Of a stretch of DNA of 62,136 nt, positions 1 to 7,658 are shown piece by piece. The position numbers were made by a program, and so were the translations under genes. The notes beneath the pieces are model-generated. The model was not told the origin of the DNA and ran no database searches. It worked only from the letters and a program-made list of their open reading frames with translations. This DNA is from a virus, in IMG/VR virus record IMGVR_UViG_3300021197_001167, positions 1 to 62,136 of that record. One strand, written 5' to 3'. Within the stretch, counting starts at the first letter, position 1, and each line of letters begins with the position of its first letter.

Positions 1-341
1 GTGAACGCATTAGTGGAAGTGTAGTCGGAATGTTGCATTTCAAATGCAGTCGCACAGTCTGCCAACATGTGTATGCAGTAGATGCGCACAGATACCTCAT
101 AGAGTTGGGGAATGTCGCTTCTGCAAGCAACGGTTCTTATTCATACCCGAAGAGATACTGTCCTCGATGTGAGGCCAGTGCAAATACAGGCGGATATGAG
201 AGCGAGCGTGAAATGGATGAGCGCATGGCAAAATTAGACAAGGAGATGAAACAATGAGTGAATACTACGCAATAAAAAACGACGCAGAATGGCTATACGC
301 AGACCAACGAGATGAGAATTATTCTCAAATCGTCATCATAC
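1..341. repeat. Left copy of terminal near-identical repeat
   Basis: These 341 bases match positions 61796-62136 without a gap and with 14 substitutions. Five are isolated differences in the first gene (positions 11, 125, 161, 174, 186), eight fall in codons 3-6 of the second gene, and one lies near position 310. The overlap implies a circular map or terminal redundancy with a unit of about 61,795 bp. In this copy the upstream start of the zinc-ribbon gene is ATT instead of ATG (bases 9-11). Confidence 0.9.
30..257 (+). CDS. Small zinc-ribbon-like protein (left copy)
   Basis: A 75-residue protein with cysteines at the N-terminus (KCSRTVCQH) and a CPRC pair in the middle, followed by a charged C-terminal helix. 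Two Cys pairs suggest a small zinc-binding fold; the function is unknown. The same gene at 61804 starts seven codons earlier at an ATG that is ATT here, so this copy must start at the internal ATG at position 30 or use a weak start. It overlaps the next gene by ATGA. The two copies differ at only four codons in the shared part, two of them synonymous. Confidence 0.7.
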   Translation: MLHFKCSRTVCQHVYAVDAHRYLIELGNVASASNGSYSYPKRYCPRCEASANTGGYESEREMDERMAKLDKEMKQ

Positions 342-706
342 CTGCGTGCTTGCTTGAAGAATCCGACGAGGCACAAATCAACGAGTATGTGCGCAGTGCG
401 ATTCCCGCAATGAAGCACGACCTGCGAATTGTCGGCACAGTCGAAACCACCGAAGAATGCGCCGATGGTTTGCGCATGGATGGCATCATGCTCATACACA
501 GCGAGGATATTCCCGCCTTTGCGCCTGCACGCTTCGGACTTAATGTTCCGTTCCGTTGGCTTGAGGATGTTCTCGGCAACGCAATGGAGAGAGGCACGCA
601 GACTTACAACGACGCATTCCTTTGCGCATATCCCCCGACATGGACTTACGGAGATACGCAGTGGCATGAATATGCCTGCTACACTGGCACATGGGGGGCG
701 GTTTGA
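254..706 (+). CDS. Hypothetical protein, early operon
   Basis: A 150-residue acidic soluble protein with no motif I can name. It starts at an ATG sharing ATGA with the preceding stop, and the next gene begins directly after its TGA, so translation is probably coupled. The start of the same gene reappears at 62049 with residues 3-6 changed from EYYA to SASA while the following residues are identical. That local cluster of substitutions marks a rapidly changing N-terminal patch. Confidence 0.65.
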   Translation: MSEYYAIKNDAEWLYADQRDENYSQIVIIPACLLEESDEAQINEYVRSAIPAMKHDLRIVGTVETTEECADGLRMDGIMLIHSEDIPAFAPARFGLNVPFRWLEDVLGNAMERGTQTYNDAFLCAYPPTWTYGDTQWHEYACYTGTWGAV

Positions 707-1429
707 ATGGAGATACGCACCATGCGAGAAGCAATGGAGTTCATTCACGGAACTTTTTACCACGCAGGCTTGAACCTTAATCCCGATTTGGGATTCCTCA
801 AGGCCAACAACAAAAGCGCATTCCCGAAATTAACTGATGAAGGGGCGCAAAAAGCACAGGCATTTTTAGTGCAGGCAGAAGAGATACTGCGCAAAGAAAA
901 CATGGATATTTGGGAGGTCTGCATTGAGATGAGCATATACATGACTACTCACGCATGGGCGGAAGCATCGTTGGTCGGAACTAATTTAGAATCCGAAGAA
1001 TGGCTTGAATACTTGCGCACCAAACATGAAGGCTACGCAGAACTTCGCACTATGGCTTGGCCTATCGAAGAAGAAACCGAAACAGACAGGGATTTTCGCA
1101 GAGCATCATTCCTATTCAACACCATAGAGACTACACACAGGCAACACCCTGCAATTGCGCAAAGCGTTCCGCAATCATGGGATTTGGGCAACGGGCAACG
1201 GGCATCGTTCCTTTGCGTAAGCCTCTTGCCTCCGAACTGGCAAGAGCAAGTTGATGATGCTATGCGCAAAATGGGAGGCAGGCAAGCCGGTGATGACGCA
1301 CAATTTGAACTAAGCCTTCAAAACGGCGCAGAACAATTTCAAGAAATAGTTGATGAAATAACGCATGAATACGGCGTGCAAGACCTTGAGGACTTCGATG
1401 ATGACCCGACAAAGGGCTTAGAGTGGTGA
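707..1429 (+). CDS. Hypothetical protein, 240 residues
   Basis: An acidic, mostly helical-looking protein rich in Glu and Ala, without transmembrane segments or recognisable catalytic motifs. The ATG directly abuts the previous stop codon. It is the last gene of its block, since a promoter-like element begins about 15 bases after its stop. The word TGCGCA occurs repeatedly inside it in different codon phases, as in other genes here. Function unknown. Confidence 0.65.
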   Translation: MEIRTMREAMEFIHGTFYHAGLNLNPDLGFLKANNKSAFPKLTDEGAQKAQAFLVQAEEILRKENMDIWEVCIEMSIYMTTHAWAEASLVGTNLESEEWLEYLRTKHEGYAELRTMAWPIEEETETDRDFRRASFLFNTIETTHRQHPAIAQSVPQSWDLGNGQRASFLCVSLLPPNWQEQVDDAMRKMGGRQAGDDAQFELSLQNGAEQFQEIVDEITHEYGVQDLEDFDDDPTKGLEW

Positions 1430-1443
1430 ATAACGCCGAAGAG

Positions 1444-1480
1444 TATATATCCCCCGACACCATCGCATAGATTACAGGAG
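1444..1480 (+). promoter_or_regulatory. Promoter with conserved leader, copy 1
   Basis: TATATAT followed by CCCCCGACACCATCGCATAG, then a leader ending in AGGAGAG and the ATG at 1489. Very similar sequences lie at 59446 and 61030, each followed by a GGAG ribosome-binding site. Conservation beyond the TATA box into the start region suggests a shared initiator or operator and coordinated expression of the three operons. Confidence 0.65.
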
Positions 1481-1488
1481 AGAAACAC

Positions 1489-1662
1489 ATGAGCAAAATA
1501 CCCCCGATTAACGACGCATTTTTCAAGGCGCACATCAAGCCTTTGATTGACAAAGAATTAGAAGACACCCCCGAAGGCATGAGGTTAAATGTCAATTTCG
1601 AGATTGCAGAAGCAGGTCTTCAAATCACATTCACACGCACACCTATGGAGGAATCACAATGA
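1489..1662 (+). CDS. Small hypothetical protein, 57 residues
   Basis: First gene after the promoter at 1444, with an AGGAGAG ribosome-binding site eight bases before the ATG. It encodes 57 residues beginning MSKIPPINDAFF and overlaps the next gene by ATGA. No domain recognised; composition and codon use match the neighbours. The upstream promoter and ribosome-binding site argue that it is real despite its size. Confidence 0.6.
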   Translation: MSKIPPINDAFFKAHIKPLIDKELEDTPEGMRLNVNFEIAEAGLQITFTRTPMEESQ

Positions 1663-2003
1663 GCAACGCATTCACAGCAGACAGAGAGAAGGATGCTACG
1701 CATTTGACTTGTTGCATGTGCTACAAGCGCATAGAACACAAAGGCAACTGGACTCAAGGCGACAACGCAGAACCGTTGGTTGTTCTTGACAAGAGCCACC
1801 CATCAATCGTTAATCATAATCGCTGTTGCGCAAGTTGCAACGGCTTAGTGCTTCAAGTGCGCATGTTGCAAGCCTTCGGCCAACCCGATGTTGCGCAGTT
1901 AATTGCGGGAATGTTTCACCGAGCAAAAACGCAAACCGATGTTATCATTGCGCACATGAAAACCATTGAGGCTTTTCAATTACTGGCAGGTGGCGAAGAA
2001 TGA
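1659..2003 (+). CDS. Zinc-ribbon protein
   Basis: A 114-residue protein with a CCMC motif and, about 40 residues later, a CCASC motif, the spacing expected of a two-knuckle zinc ribbon. A helical C-terminal half follows (LQAFGQPDVAQLIAGMF). Such viral proteins often bind DNA or partner proteins, but nothing here fixes the role. It overlaps both neighbours by four bases, so it belongs to the operon started at 1444. Confidence 0.65.
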   Translation: MSNAFTADREKDATHLTCCMCYKRIEHKGNWTQGDNAEPLVVLDKSHPSIVNHNRCCASCNGLVLQVRMLQAFGQPDVAQLIAGMFHRAKTQTDVIIAHMKTIEAFQLLAGGEE

Positions 2004-2242
2004 GCGTATGGGAATTGCACCAAGCAGACCTGCGCACACTGATGCACCTTATGGGGTATGAGGATTCATTCGGGGTTTCAAGTCTTAGGGACATGAAGAA
2101 CAGTGTTGATTGGCCTATTTGTTGGGACACTGCGCACTTTCTATGTGCGCAATACATAGAGGCGTGGGGCGAAAATAGCGACATTAGAGACTCACTACAA
2201 TACATTGAAACCATAAAGAACGACAGGAGGCATGAAGAATGA
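2000..2242 (+). CDS. Small hypothetical protein, 80 residues
   Basis: An acidic protein of 80 residues starting at an ATG that shares ATGA with the previous stop, and overlapping the next short gene the same way. No motif recognised. Its place inside a chain of translationally coupled genes, with an AGGAGG near its 3' end serving the next gene, supports expression. Confidence 0.55.
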   Translation: MSVWELHQADLRTLMHLMGYEDSFGVSSLRDMKNSVDWPICWDTAHFLCAQYIEAWGENSDIRDSLQYIETIKNDRRHEE

Positions 2243-2349
2243 GAACTTGTTGGGTATGCAGTGCGCAATGGGATTACATCGAAGAAACCCGACACAGTCT
2301 TTTCTGCCAAGAATGCAGAGGTATTAAAACCGATAACGGAGAGGAATAA
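2239..2349 (+). CDS. Mini zinc ribbon, 36 residues
   Basis: A 36-residue peptide starting MRTCWVC and carrying CQEC about 20 residues later, a minimal CxxC...CxxC zinc ribbon. A strong AGGAGG lies eight bases before its ATG, and it overlaps the upstream stop by four bases. The ribosome-binding site and the conserved cysteine pattern make it likely to be expressed. It is one of many tiny zinc-ribbon genes in this virus. Confidence 0.6.
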   Translation: MRTCWVCSAQWDYIEETRHSLFCQECRGIKTDNGEE

Positions 2350-2351
2350 AT

Positions 2352-2630
2352 ATGAGCGAAGAACAGATTACACTTGAAGCAGTTATACAGGAAGCAATGC
2401 AACCTCTCATCGAACAGATGCAGAAGGCTATGGAGGCCATTGAATCGGGACAGAAGTTAATGACTGCGCAAGACAAAGTCATACACATGACGACAGATTC
2501 ACTGATTGACATTGCAGGTTTCACTGCGCAGGCAATCAAGCAGACCGACGACCCCGAAGTTCGCCACACATTAGGGCTAATTGCGCAAAGACTGAACGAT
2601 GTTGTCGATTCGGTGCGTGAGCAACTATGA
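2352..2630 (+). CDS. Helical/coiled-coil protein, 92 residues
   Basis: An all-helical, acidic protein with regularly spaced hydrophobic residues and many Gln and Glu, consistent with a short coiled coil. No Cys and no enzymatic motif. A GGAGAGG precedes the ATG, and the 3' end overlaps the next gene by four bases. Function unknown. Confidence 0.6.
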   Translation: MSEEQITLEAVIQEAMQPLIEQMQKAMEAIESGQKLMTAQDKVIHMTTDSLIDIAGFTAQAIKQTDDPEVRHTLGLIAQRLNDVVDSVREQL

Positions 2631-2818
2631 GACAGGCATGGAGTCGAAACATAAAGGCCAAAGGCATACGCAGACCACGCAAGCGATGCGAAGCGTGCGG
2701 TAAATGCGCAAAGAAAGTCAAAGGAATATCCACAAACGGATATTACATTTGCAAGACCGAAGGTTGCGCAAGACACAAAATGACAGTGGCGGTGGCACAG
2801 GATGACAGGTTCTACTGA
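2627..2818 (+). CDS. Basic zinc-finger protein
   Basis: A 63-residue, strongly basic protein (N-terminal RRPRKR) with CEACGKC and a downstream C-x5-C, a zinc-finger-like pattern. The charge suggests nucleic-acid binding. Its last 17 bases overlap the start of the next small gene in another frame. Function beyond probable zinc and nucleic-acid binding is not evident. Confidence 0.6.
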   Translation: MRQAWSRNIKAKGIRRPRKRCEACGKCAKKVKGISTNGYYICKTEGCARHKMTVAVAQDDRFY

Positions 2819-2960
2819 CACGCCCACACTGATTCTTCTTGACGCAGTCAAGGTCTTGACATACCTTGCGCAGAAGCAGGGAGATGACTCAATCATGCAG
2901 GCCGCAACGCTACTGATGAACAGGCTTGACGCAATCACAGATTGGGAGGCAATGACATGA
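2802..2960 (+). CDS. Small helical protein, 52 residues
   Basis: An open frame of 52 residues starting MTGSTDTPTLILLDAV and ending with a TGA that shares ATGA with the next gene. It fills what would otherwise be a gap between two zinc-ribbon genes. It is predicted helical, with no recognisable family. Confidence 0.5.
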   Translation: MTGSTDTPTLILLDAVKVLTYLAQKQGDDSIMQAATLLMNRLDAITDWEAMT

Positions 2961-3157
2961 CATGGCGATGCGATAACTGCGGGAAAAAATATGTTTCCGT
3001 TCACAAAAAACCACAATTGAGGTTTTACTCAAGACTGCCTATGACTAAACCCGTTGGCGCATTGCATTCTGCCAAATTGCACAGGGTTTGTTCCTTTGAA
3101 TGCAAGTGCGCAATAGAGAATTATGAGTCTTTGAACAAGGAGGTTTGGGCGCAATGA
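2957..3157 (+). CDS. Zinc-binding protein of TRASH/FCS type
   Basis: Sixty-six residues beginning MTWRCDNCGKKY, with a later FECKC motif. The CxxC then FxCxC pattern resembles FCS/TRASH-type zinc fingers. The ATG at 2957 is preferred over a TTG five codons upstream because it overlaps the preceding stop as ATGA. The AGGAGG in its last codons serves the next gene. Confidence 0.6.
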   Translation: MTWRCDNCGKKYVSVHKKPQLRFYSRLPMTKPVGALHSAKLHRVCSFECKCAIENYESLNKEVWAQ

Positions 3158-3687
3158 ACCTATTCATCCTTGACGAATCACCGATTTTCGCCGCAATGTC
3201 ATACTGCGATAAGCATGTGCCAAAGTTAATTGTTGAGTGCTTTCAAATGCTCGGCTCTGCACAGCGCAGACATGGCGCAGAAGACGCAGACATGCCCCTT
3301 ACAAGCAAGGGAACGCCTCTCATCGGCGGATATGCGGTTCACCCCGCAACTCTTTGGGTTGGCGCATCCAGTGAGAATTACATGTGGACTTGTTTTCACG
3401 CCGCAATGCTCTGCGAAGAGTTCGAGAAGCGGTTCGACAAAACGCACGCTTGCGCAGATGGCATCGAGCATTTGTTTATGATGGCAGACAGAATCCCCGA
3501 AGGAGAATTGACTCCCTTTGCGCAGTGTATGCCCGACGAATACAAAGTCGAAGGCGATGCAGTGAGCGCATACCGAGCATACTACAAGGGCGAGAAGGCT
3601 CGCTTCGCACAGTGGCAAAAAGGGCGCACTGCGCCGTATTGGTGGACTGATGACTGGCTCTACGGTGTGAACTACACAGTAAGTTGA
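3154..3687 (+). CDS. Conserved phage protein of the CDKHV/QML type
   Basis: The 177-residue protein begins MNLFILDESPIFAAMSYCDK and carries the order CDKHV, QML, HPATLW, PFAQCMPDEYK, AYRAYY and WW. I recognise this order from a conserved uncharacterised protein found in many marine tailed phages, where automatic annotation sometimes calls it a pyrimidine-dimer glycosylase without proof. Invariant His, Cys and Trp residues suggest an enzyme. The start shares ATGA with the previous stop and follows AGGAGG by about 11 bases. It is the last gene of its run. Confidence 0.6.
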   Translation: MNLFILDESPIFAAMSYCDKHVPKLIVECFQMLGSAQRRHGAEDADMPLTSKGTPLIGGYAVHPATLWVGASSENYMWTCFHAAMLCEEFEKRFDKTHACADGIEHLFMMADRIPEGELTPFAQCMPDEYKVEGDAVSAYRAYYKGEKARFAQWQKGRTAPYWWTDDWLYGVNYTVS

Positions 3688-3688
3688 A

Positions 3689-3695
3689 TATATAC
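3689..3695 (+). promoter_or_regulatory. TATA-box candidate
   Basis: TATATAC begins two bases after the stop of the preceding gene and 36 bases before an ATG at 3725 that opens only a 28-codon frame ending at 3811. It is probably the promoter for the gene that follows, whose 5' end is unclear. Confidence 0.4.
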
Positions 3696-3749
3696 GCAAC
3701 CAAGCGCACAGTGCGCAGGTTGATATGAACAAGTTGCCTGTCTTAAATC

Positions 3750-4571
3750 ATGCAACCGTTTCGATATTGCGGAGAATGGATTTTTGCACGCCCATGCGAC
3801 ATAGTCGTTGAACGATTTATTGGTTGGCGCAGAGCAGGCCGACGCAGGTTGTTTCAACCTTGCGCAGTTCTACGGGCGGGAATCCACAGCATTATGCTCG
3901 ACGGATTAGACGCAGTATGGGATTTCATTAACGCAGTGCAACCCGACATGCCGAGGGCAGTAGTCAATCAAGGGATGAAGGGCGAGTTCATCGAGGAACA
4001 GCCGTTTGCGCAAGACTTACAGGATTTCATCAATGAATCCGATGCAGATTTTATCTCGGTTCGAGGTCACTACGCACATGTGCGTGAGCCGAACAGCACC
4101 TCGATGTTCTGCGGCCACTACGCAAGTAGAGTAAAAGCGCAGAAAGCCCCAAAATGTATTCTGTCTGCGCCTAAGTCATGGGGCGAATCAGCAGCATTGT
4201 TCCTCCCCATGCGTATGCGTGAGGGTGATGTGCGTTGGTTGCCATCGTTGGTGGTTGGAGATTACCCCCGCTTGGTTATTGCGCAGTCTTTGAGCGAGAG
4301 CAAAGCATTCGATATGGAGTCGGCAGTATTGATTTCAAGCGTTGTCTGCGCCGACGAGCAGGCGCAAGCAGAGATAAGACCCCACCTTTCATTAAAGCGC
4401 ACAGAACCGGCTACAATTATTTCTTCTATCGCAGAGATGCACCACCAGTTATGCGACAGCGACTACGAACCGTTGCCTTGCGACGACGAAACGAGAACAG
4501 GTTTGCGCTTCAAGGAAGCAGAGGATATTGAGCGTTCAAGAGCAGAGCGTTTATTTATTTCATTGAATTGA
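3750..4571 (+). CDS. Hypothetical protein with uncertain 5' end
   Basis: The frame is open for 273 residues, but the first 48 are Arg- and Cys-rich and unlike the neighbours. From the ATG at 3894 (MLDGLDAVWDFIN) the protein looks normal: acidic, mixed helix and strand, ending in a charged helix. Upstream, natural-looking coding sequence switches frame twice: a 28-codon frame from 3725 after a TATA box, then a short frame around 3811-3910 (VGAEQADAGCFNLAQFYGRE). This suggests either a short unrelated gene or one or two indels at the 5' end. The minimal believable gene is 3894-4571. No family recognised. Confidence 0.45.
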   Translation: MQPFRYCGEWIFARPCDIVVERFIGWRRAGRRRLFQPCAVLRAGIHSIMLDGLDAVWDFINAVQPDMPRAVVNQGMKGEFIEEQPFAQDLQDFINESDADFISVRGHYAHVREPNSTSMFCGHYASRVKAQKAPKCILSAPKSWGESAALFLPMRMREGDVRWLPSLVVGDYPRLVIAQSLSESKAFDMESAVLISSVVCADEQAQAEIRPHLSLKRTEPATIISSIAEMHHQLCDSDYEPLPCDDETRTGLRFKEAEDIERSRAERLFISLN

Positions 4572-4773
4572 AAGAATACAGAAGAAAATAATGCGCACAC
4601 TGAAAGCCTGCGGCAGTTATTCTTTTTATTCTTCTTAGGTGTTTAGGTTAAGCCCCCGTATAATAATAGTCTTACACACCCTTAGAACAATTGAAAGAAT
4701 TGCGCAGAAGCGTTGCACTGCGACTCATTTATTTTTTCTTAATTCCTTCAAATCCTCAAAAAGAATAAGCAGG
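4572..4773. other. AT-rich intergenic regulatory region
   Basis: No gene seen. It holds repeated ATTCTT/AAGAAT words, including a 31-base element at 4617-4647 that closely matches 49288-49319 in the other large intergenic region. It also has two copies of the CACTG-type element common at 52.5-53.6 kb (at about 4599 and 4704). It ends in the TATA box of the next gene. Confidence 0.5.
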
Positions 4774-4780
4774 TTTATAC
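4774..4780 (+). promoter_or_regulatory. TATA box, 30 nt before start
   Basis: TTTATAC begins exactly 30 bases upstream of the ATG at 4804, the same spacing seen at 15972, 20198 and 57193. It fits an archaeal TATA box giving a leaderless or nearly leaderless mRNA. Confidence 0.65.
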
Positions 4781-4803
4781 CGACGAATGCCATAGCACTA
4801 TAC

Positions 4804-5625
4804 ATGGCAGAAGCGACATGGAACTTTAGCACCATCGGAGAGACTGATTTTTATTTATCACCGGAGGTAGAATATGCTACGCACTTACTCATCATAAACA
4901 GCAATGCGCCGAGCAACCTGCCTGCCGTTCTCGGCGTAGAGTTGGGGTGCGTTGAGAAGGATGAGAGCAGAGTTGGATTTGTCACATCAAAGCATGTTTT
5001 GACGAAACCCCATCGGGTCTTGAATGAGAACAACCCAATGTGGCCGTTATTCAAATACAAGAATACACTCATTCTAATGGTGAATGCGCCGCCGACAATC
5101 TCGACGCAATTAGGCGCACATAGAAACGAATGGCTGTTCAACTATCCCCCTGCGAGAGACATTGTTATGAAGTTCGCACACCTTAAGCGCATAGGCACAC
5201 TCACAACATACGCACTTAACCGGCTATTCACTTCACCTTCACCGATGCCAAAGGAATGCGTTGCAGTGCGTGAGCATGAGTTGGGATTAGAAGAAACGAC
5301 AGAGTCGTTGCAGAGCATTTGGTCTTGGTTGCCAGTAGCCCTTCGGGGAATCACAGGCAAAAAGGGTTCAATCTATATCATGCCGAGCGAGGAAACGCAC
5401 AAGGACTTGAAATCGTTTGAAAGCAAATCTATTATCGAACCTGCAAAGTTCGATGAAATATGCACCTTGCTTAGAGTCGATGGCTACAAAATACCGAGAG
5501 GGGCGGCAAAAAGGGCGCAAGAGTCATATATTGGTTTATCGTCGGAGGCTTTAGAGCGCATCAAAGAATTGATTGGGGCGCACCATGAGGAAAACCTAAA
5601 CGACACAGGGGCGATGTTTCAATGA
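4804..5625 (+). CDS. Hypothetical protein, possibly PAC2-like
   Basis: The start at 4804 (MAEATWNFSTIGE) is set by the TATA box 30 bases upstream; the frame is open further but would begin inside the promoter. The 273-residue protein alternates strands and helices, with LILMVNAPPT and a later WLPVALRGITGKKGSIYI segment. This faintly resembles the layout of PAC2 proteasome-assembly-chaperone proteins, but I see no decisive motif. It overlaps the next gene by ATGA and leads the operon containing the MCM-like ATPase. Confidence 0.5.
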   Translation: MAEATWNFSTIGETDFYLSPEVEYATHLLIINSNAPSNLPAVLGVELGCVEKDESRVGFVTSKHVLTKPHRVLNENNPMWPLFKYKNTLILMVNAPPTISTQLGAHRNEWLFNYPPARDIVMKFAHLKRIGTLTTYALNRLFTSPSPMPKECVAVREHELGLEETTESLQSIWSWLPVALRGITGKKGSIYIMPSEETHKDLKSFESKSIIEPAKFDEICTLLRVDGYKIPRGAAKRAQESYIGLSSEALERIKELIGAHHEENLNDTGAMFQ

Positions 5626-5807
5626 ATGTAAAAATAAAAGCGTGGGATTACTTGCAAGAAATCAAAGAAGGGATTGGCATTGTAGATGCCGGATTGATAT
5701 TACATGCGCTTATTGAGAATGGCGCAATACACGCAGATGAAATATGGATTGCCGAGAAGTTGATTGAAGCCTATGAAGAAGTGATGGGGAAGGATGAGGA
5801 AGAATGA
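5622..5807 (+). CDS. Small acidic helical protein
   Basis: Sixty-one residues, two or three predicted helices with an acidic tail (GKDEEE). It overlaps both neighbours by four bases. Its position between the preceding gene and the MCM-like ATPase suggests it may act with the ATPase, but this is inferred from context only. Confidence 0.55.
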   Translation: MNVKIKAWDYLQEIKEGIGIVDAGLILHALIENGAIHADEIWIAEKLIEAYEEVMGKDEEE

Positions 5808-7099
5808 CCGATGATATTTTCGACAGAGTGCAGAGATTCTGCGACAAGAACCATTTGGTTGATGTTGCAGACAAAGTTCCTATTTTCCTATGTAGCATCG
5901 GCGCACACATGTTTAACGCAGTGAACAAATGTTCGATGTGCGACTTTGACCCACTGACTGCGCCCGAAGGCTCATTCGTCATCGAGGATTGTCCGTTGAG
6001 ACACACTGACTATCCTATCTACACACCGGCAACCCGTCTTGCAGATACACGCATTAACATACTCATTCGAGGCCAAAAGGGTTCGGGAAAAAATGTATTA
6101 CTCGACTTGTTCTGCGCAGAGAATACTGGTATTCTATGGAACAGCAAAGGAGAAGCAGGCGAAGGTTTCCGCACTATGGTTGGCGCAAACAGCATCACAG
6201 AGGCAGGTATGTTCGGTTCAGTGAATGAAGACGGAGACATTATGGGGAATCCCGTTGCACGCTACATGTGCGGGGGCTTTCTCTGCTTTGAAGAGTTCTC
6301 TTCAATATCCGATGCGTCACGCAAAGACCACAGCGTAGATATGAAAAACCAACTTCTTACATCTCTTGACAGTGGCCGAGTGAACAAATCTATGCGCAGT
6401 GGGTGGGTTCGATACAACACACGCTATACTATGTGGGCGGGAACACAACCTGCTCGGTTTGAATTGGAGTCCGGACTGGATAGAAGGTTCTTCATCATCG
6501 ACATTGTTATGACTCCCGAAAAGGAACTACTATACAAGCAGGCGCAGAATGCGCAGGCGAGCATAACCCCCGAAGAACGAAGAGAGTTAATCCAAGAATC
6601 CATATCAATGCGCAACTGGTTTATCGACAGGCAGAAGAAGGTCTTCAACAATAAACCGCAAGGCGTTGTTTTTAGTGACGAGTTCGACCAATGGGTTATG
6701 CAAGAATCAGTGCGCAGTTTTGAAAGTGACTTGTTCCGCAGACTGGCTATCGGTTATACTATGATGAAAGGCGAGTGGGTGGATAAGGAATTACTCATGG
6801 TTGAGTTGGATGACAGACTGCGTGAAATCCTTGAGTCGTCATTGAAAATGCGCAGAAATGTTATGGATGAAGACATTCGATTGATACGCACTACATTTTG
6901 GGAGAAAGATGTTCCCCGTTCAGTCTTGTTGAAGGACATTGCACGCTTGATTTGCGACAACGATTACAGTTCCGCAAAGCGTTGGATTGAGGAATACCTA
7001 ATCGGCCAAGCATGGTTCACAGAGTATGTTCCTAAGAAGGATGGGCGAGGCCGTAAAGGTGTAGTGTGCAGATTTGGTTTTCCGGAGAGTGAACGATAA
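5804..7099 (+). CDS. MCM-like AAA+ ATPase, putative replicative helicase
   Basis: A 431-residue AAA+ protein. Walker A is GQKGSGKN (about residues 90-97), Walker B GFLCFEEF (159-166), and a sensor-like WAGTQP (211-216) precedes LDRRF, a plausible arginine finger. The segment ITEAGMFGSV before Walker B and the GRVNKSMRSG segment after it match in order the helix-2 insert and pre-sensor hairpin of MCM helicases. The N-terminal 80 residues contain two Cys pairs and may form a zinc knuckle. A basic winged-helix-like region ends the protein. It lacks the long MCM N-terminal domain, so it is a minimal viral version. Its likely role is origin or fork helicase beside PolB, PCNA and primase. Confidence 0.65.
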   Translation: MTDDIFDRVQRFCDKNHLVDVADKVPIFLCSIGAHMFNAVNKCSMCDFDPLTAPEGSFVIEDCPLRHTDYPIYTPATRLADTRINILIRGQKGSGKNVLLDLFCAENTGILWNSKGEAGEGFRTMVGANSITEAGMFGSVNEDGDIMGNPVARYMCGGFLCFEEFSSISDASRKDHSVDMKNQLLTSLDSGRVNKSMRSGWVRYNTRYTMWAGTQPARFELESGLDRRFFIIDIVMTPEKELLYKQAQNAQASITPEERRELIQESISMRNWFIDRQKKVFNNKPQGVVFSDEFDQWVMQESVRSFESDLFRRLAIGYTMMKGEWVDKELLMVELDDRLREILESSLKMRRNVMDEDIRLIRTTFWEKDVPRSVLLKDIARLICDNDYSSAKRWIEEYLIGQAWFTEYVPKKDGRGRKGVVCRFGFPESER

Positions 7100-7368
7100 T
7101 GGTTAAAATACATTATGTCAGTAGTAGAACTGGCGGAGTGCGCAAATACCAAGCATTCCGAGATTCATGCTTTAGACAACTGCTACAATCCCCGACAGGT
7201 CAAATGCACATTGACGACTTATTGTTGAATCTAAACACAAAGAAAAATACTCCGATGAGATGCGGAATACCGATACGCAAAGGAGTTCATAATGTTATGC
7301 GCACTGATAAGAGGTTTGTGTGCGAAGGTGGAGGCATCTACTCACTGGCAAAGGGGGTCGAAGCATGA
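7099..7368 (+). CDS. Small winged-helix-like protein
   Basis: Eighty-nine residues, basic, with a helix-helix-wing layout (HIDDLLLNL ... RTDKRFVCEGGGIYSL). The terminal pattern DKRF...G..Y resembles that of the next gene, so the two look like diverged tandem copies. The start uses TAATG with the ATPase stop. Likely DNA-binding; the target is unknown. Confidence 0.55.
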   Translation: MVKIHYVSSRTGGVRKYQAFRDSCFRQLLQSPTGQMHIDDLLLNLNTKKNTPMRCGIPIRKGVHNVMRTDKRFVCEGGGIYSLAKGVEA

Positions 7369-7658
7369 GACATACCACAAAAGGAACTTCGGCCAACCCG
7401 CAAAATATGCGCAGACGACGATACAACAAATGGCTCGACTCTGCGGCAGAAGTTCTTGAAGAAATTGATGAAGCGAGAACTGCGGCATGGCTCATCGAGA
7501 ACCTGCCGGATAACAGACACACTCCTAAATCTACAACTGCGGCATCGCAGAAGTTGCGCAAAGACAAGAGGTTCGGCAGGTATGAAGGTTATACAACAGA
7601 TATTCTCGGTCATGCTTACAAGACATTTTTCTACTTTTACGAGGGTGATGTGCAATGA
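7365..7658 (+). CDS. Small winged-helix-like protein
   Basis: Ninety-seven residues from the ATG at 7365, which overlaps the previous stop (ATGA); an upstream in-frame start is less likely. The basic N-terminus (MRRRRYNKW) is followed by a winged-helix-like region with RKDKRFGRYEGY near the end, similar in position and sequence to the RTDKRF block of the preceding gene. Probably a DNA-binding paralogue. Confidence 0.55.
   Translation: MRHTTKGTSANPQNMRRRRYNKWLDSAAEVLEEIDEARTAAWLIENLPDNRHTPKSTTAASQKLRKDKRFGRYEGYTTDILGHAYKTFFYFYEGDVQ

Noticed and set aside
1-341. Terminal overlap as a simple assembly artefact with random errors
   Set aside because: There are no indels, and substitutions are clustered or at codon-consistent positions, which fits natural variants better than read errors.
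3154-3687. Firm annotation as pyrimidine-dimer glycosylase
   Set aside because: The CDKHV/QML protein family is sometimes labelled this way, but I see no similarity to T4 endonuclease V in its catalytic N-terminus.
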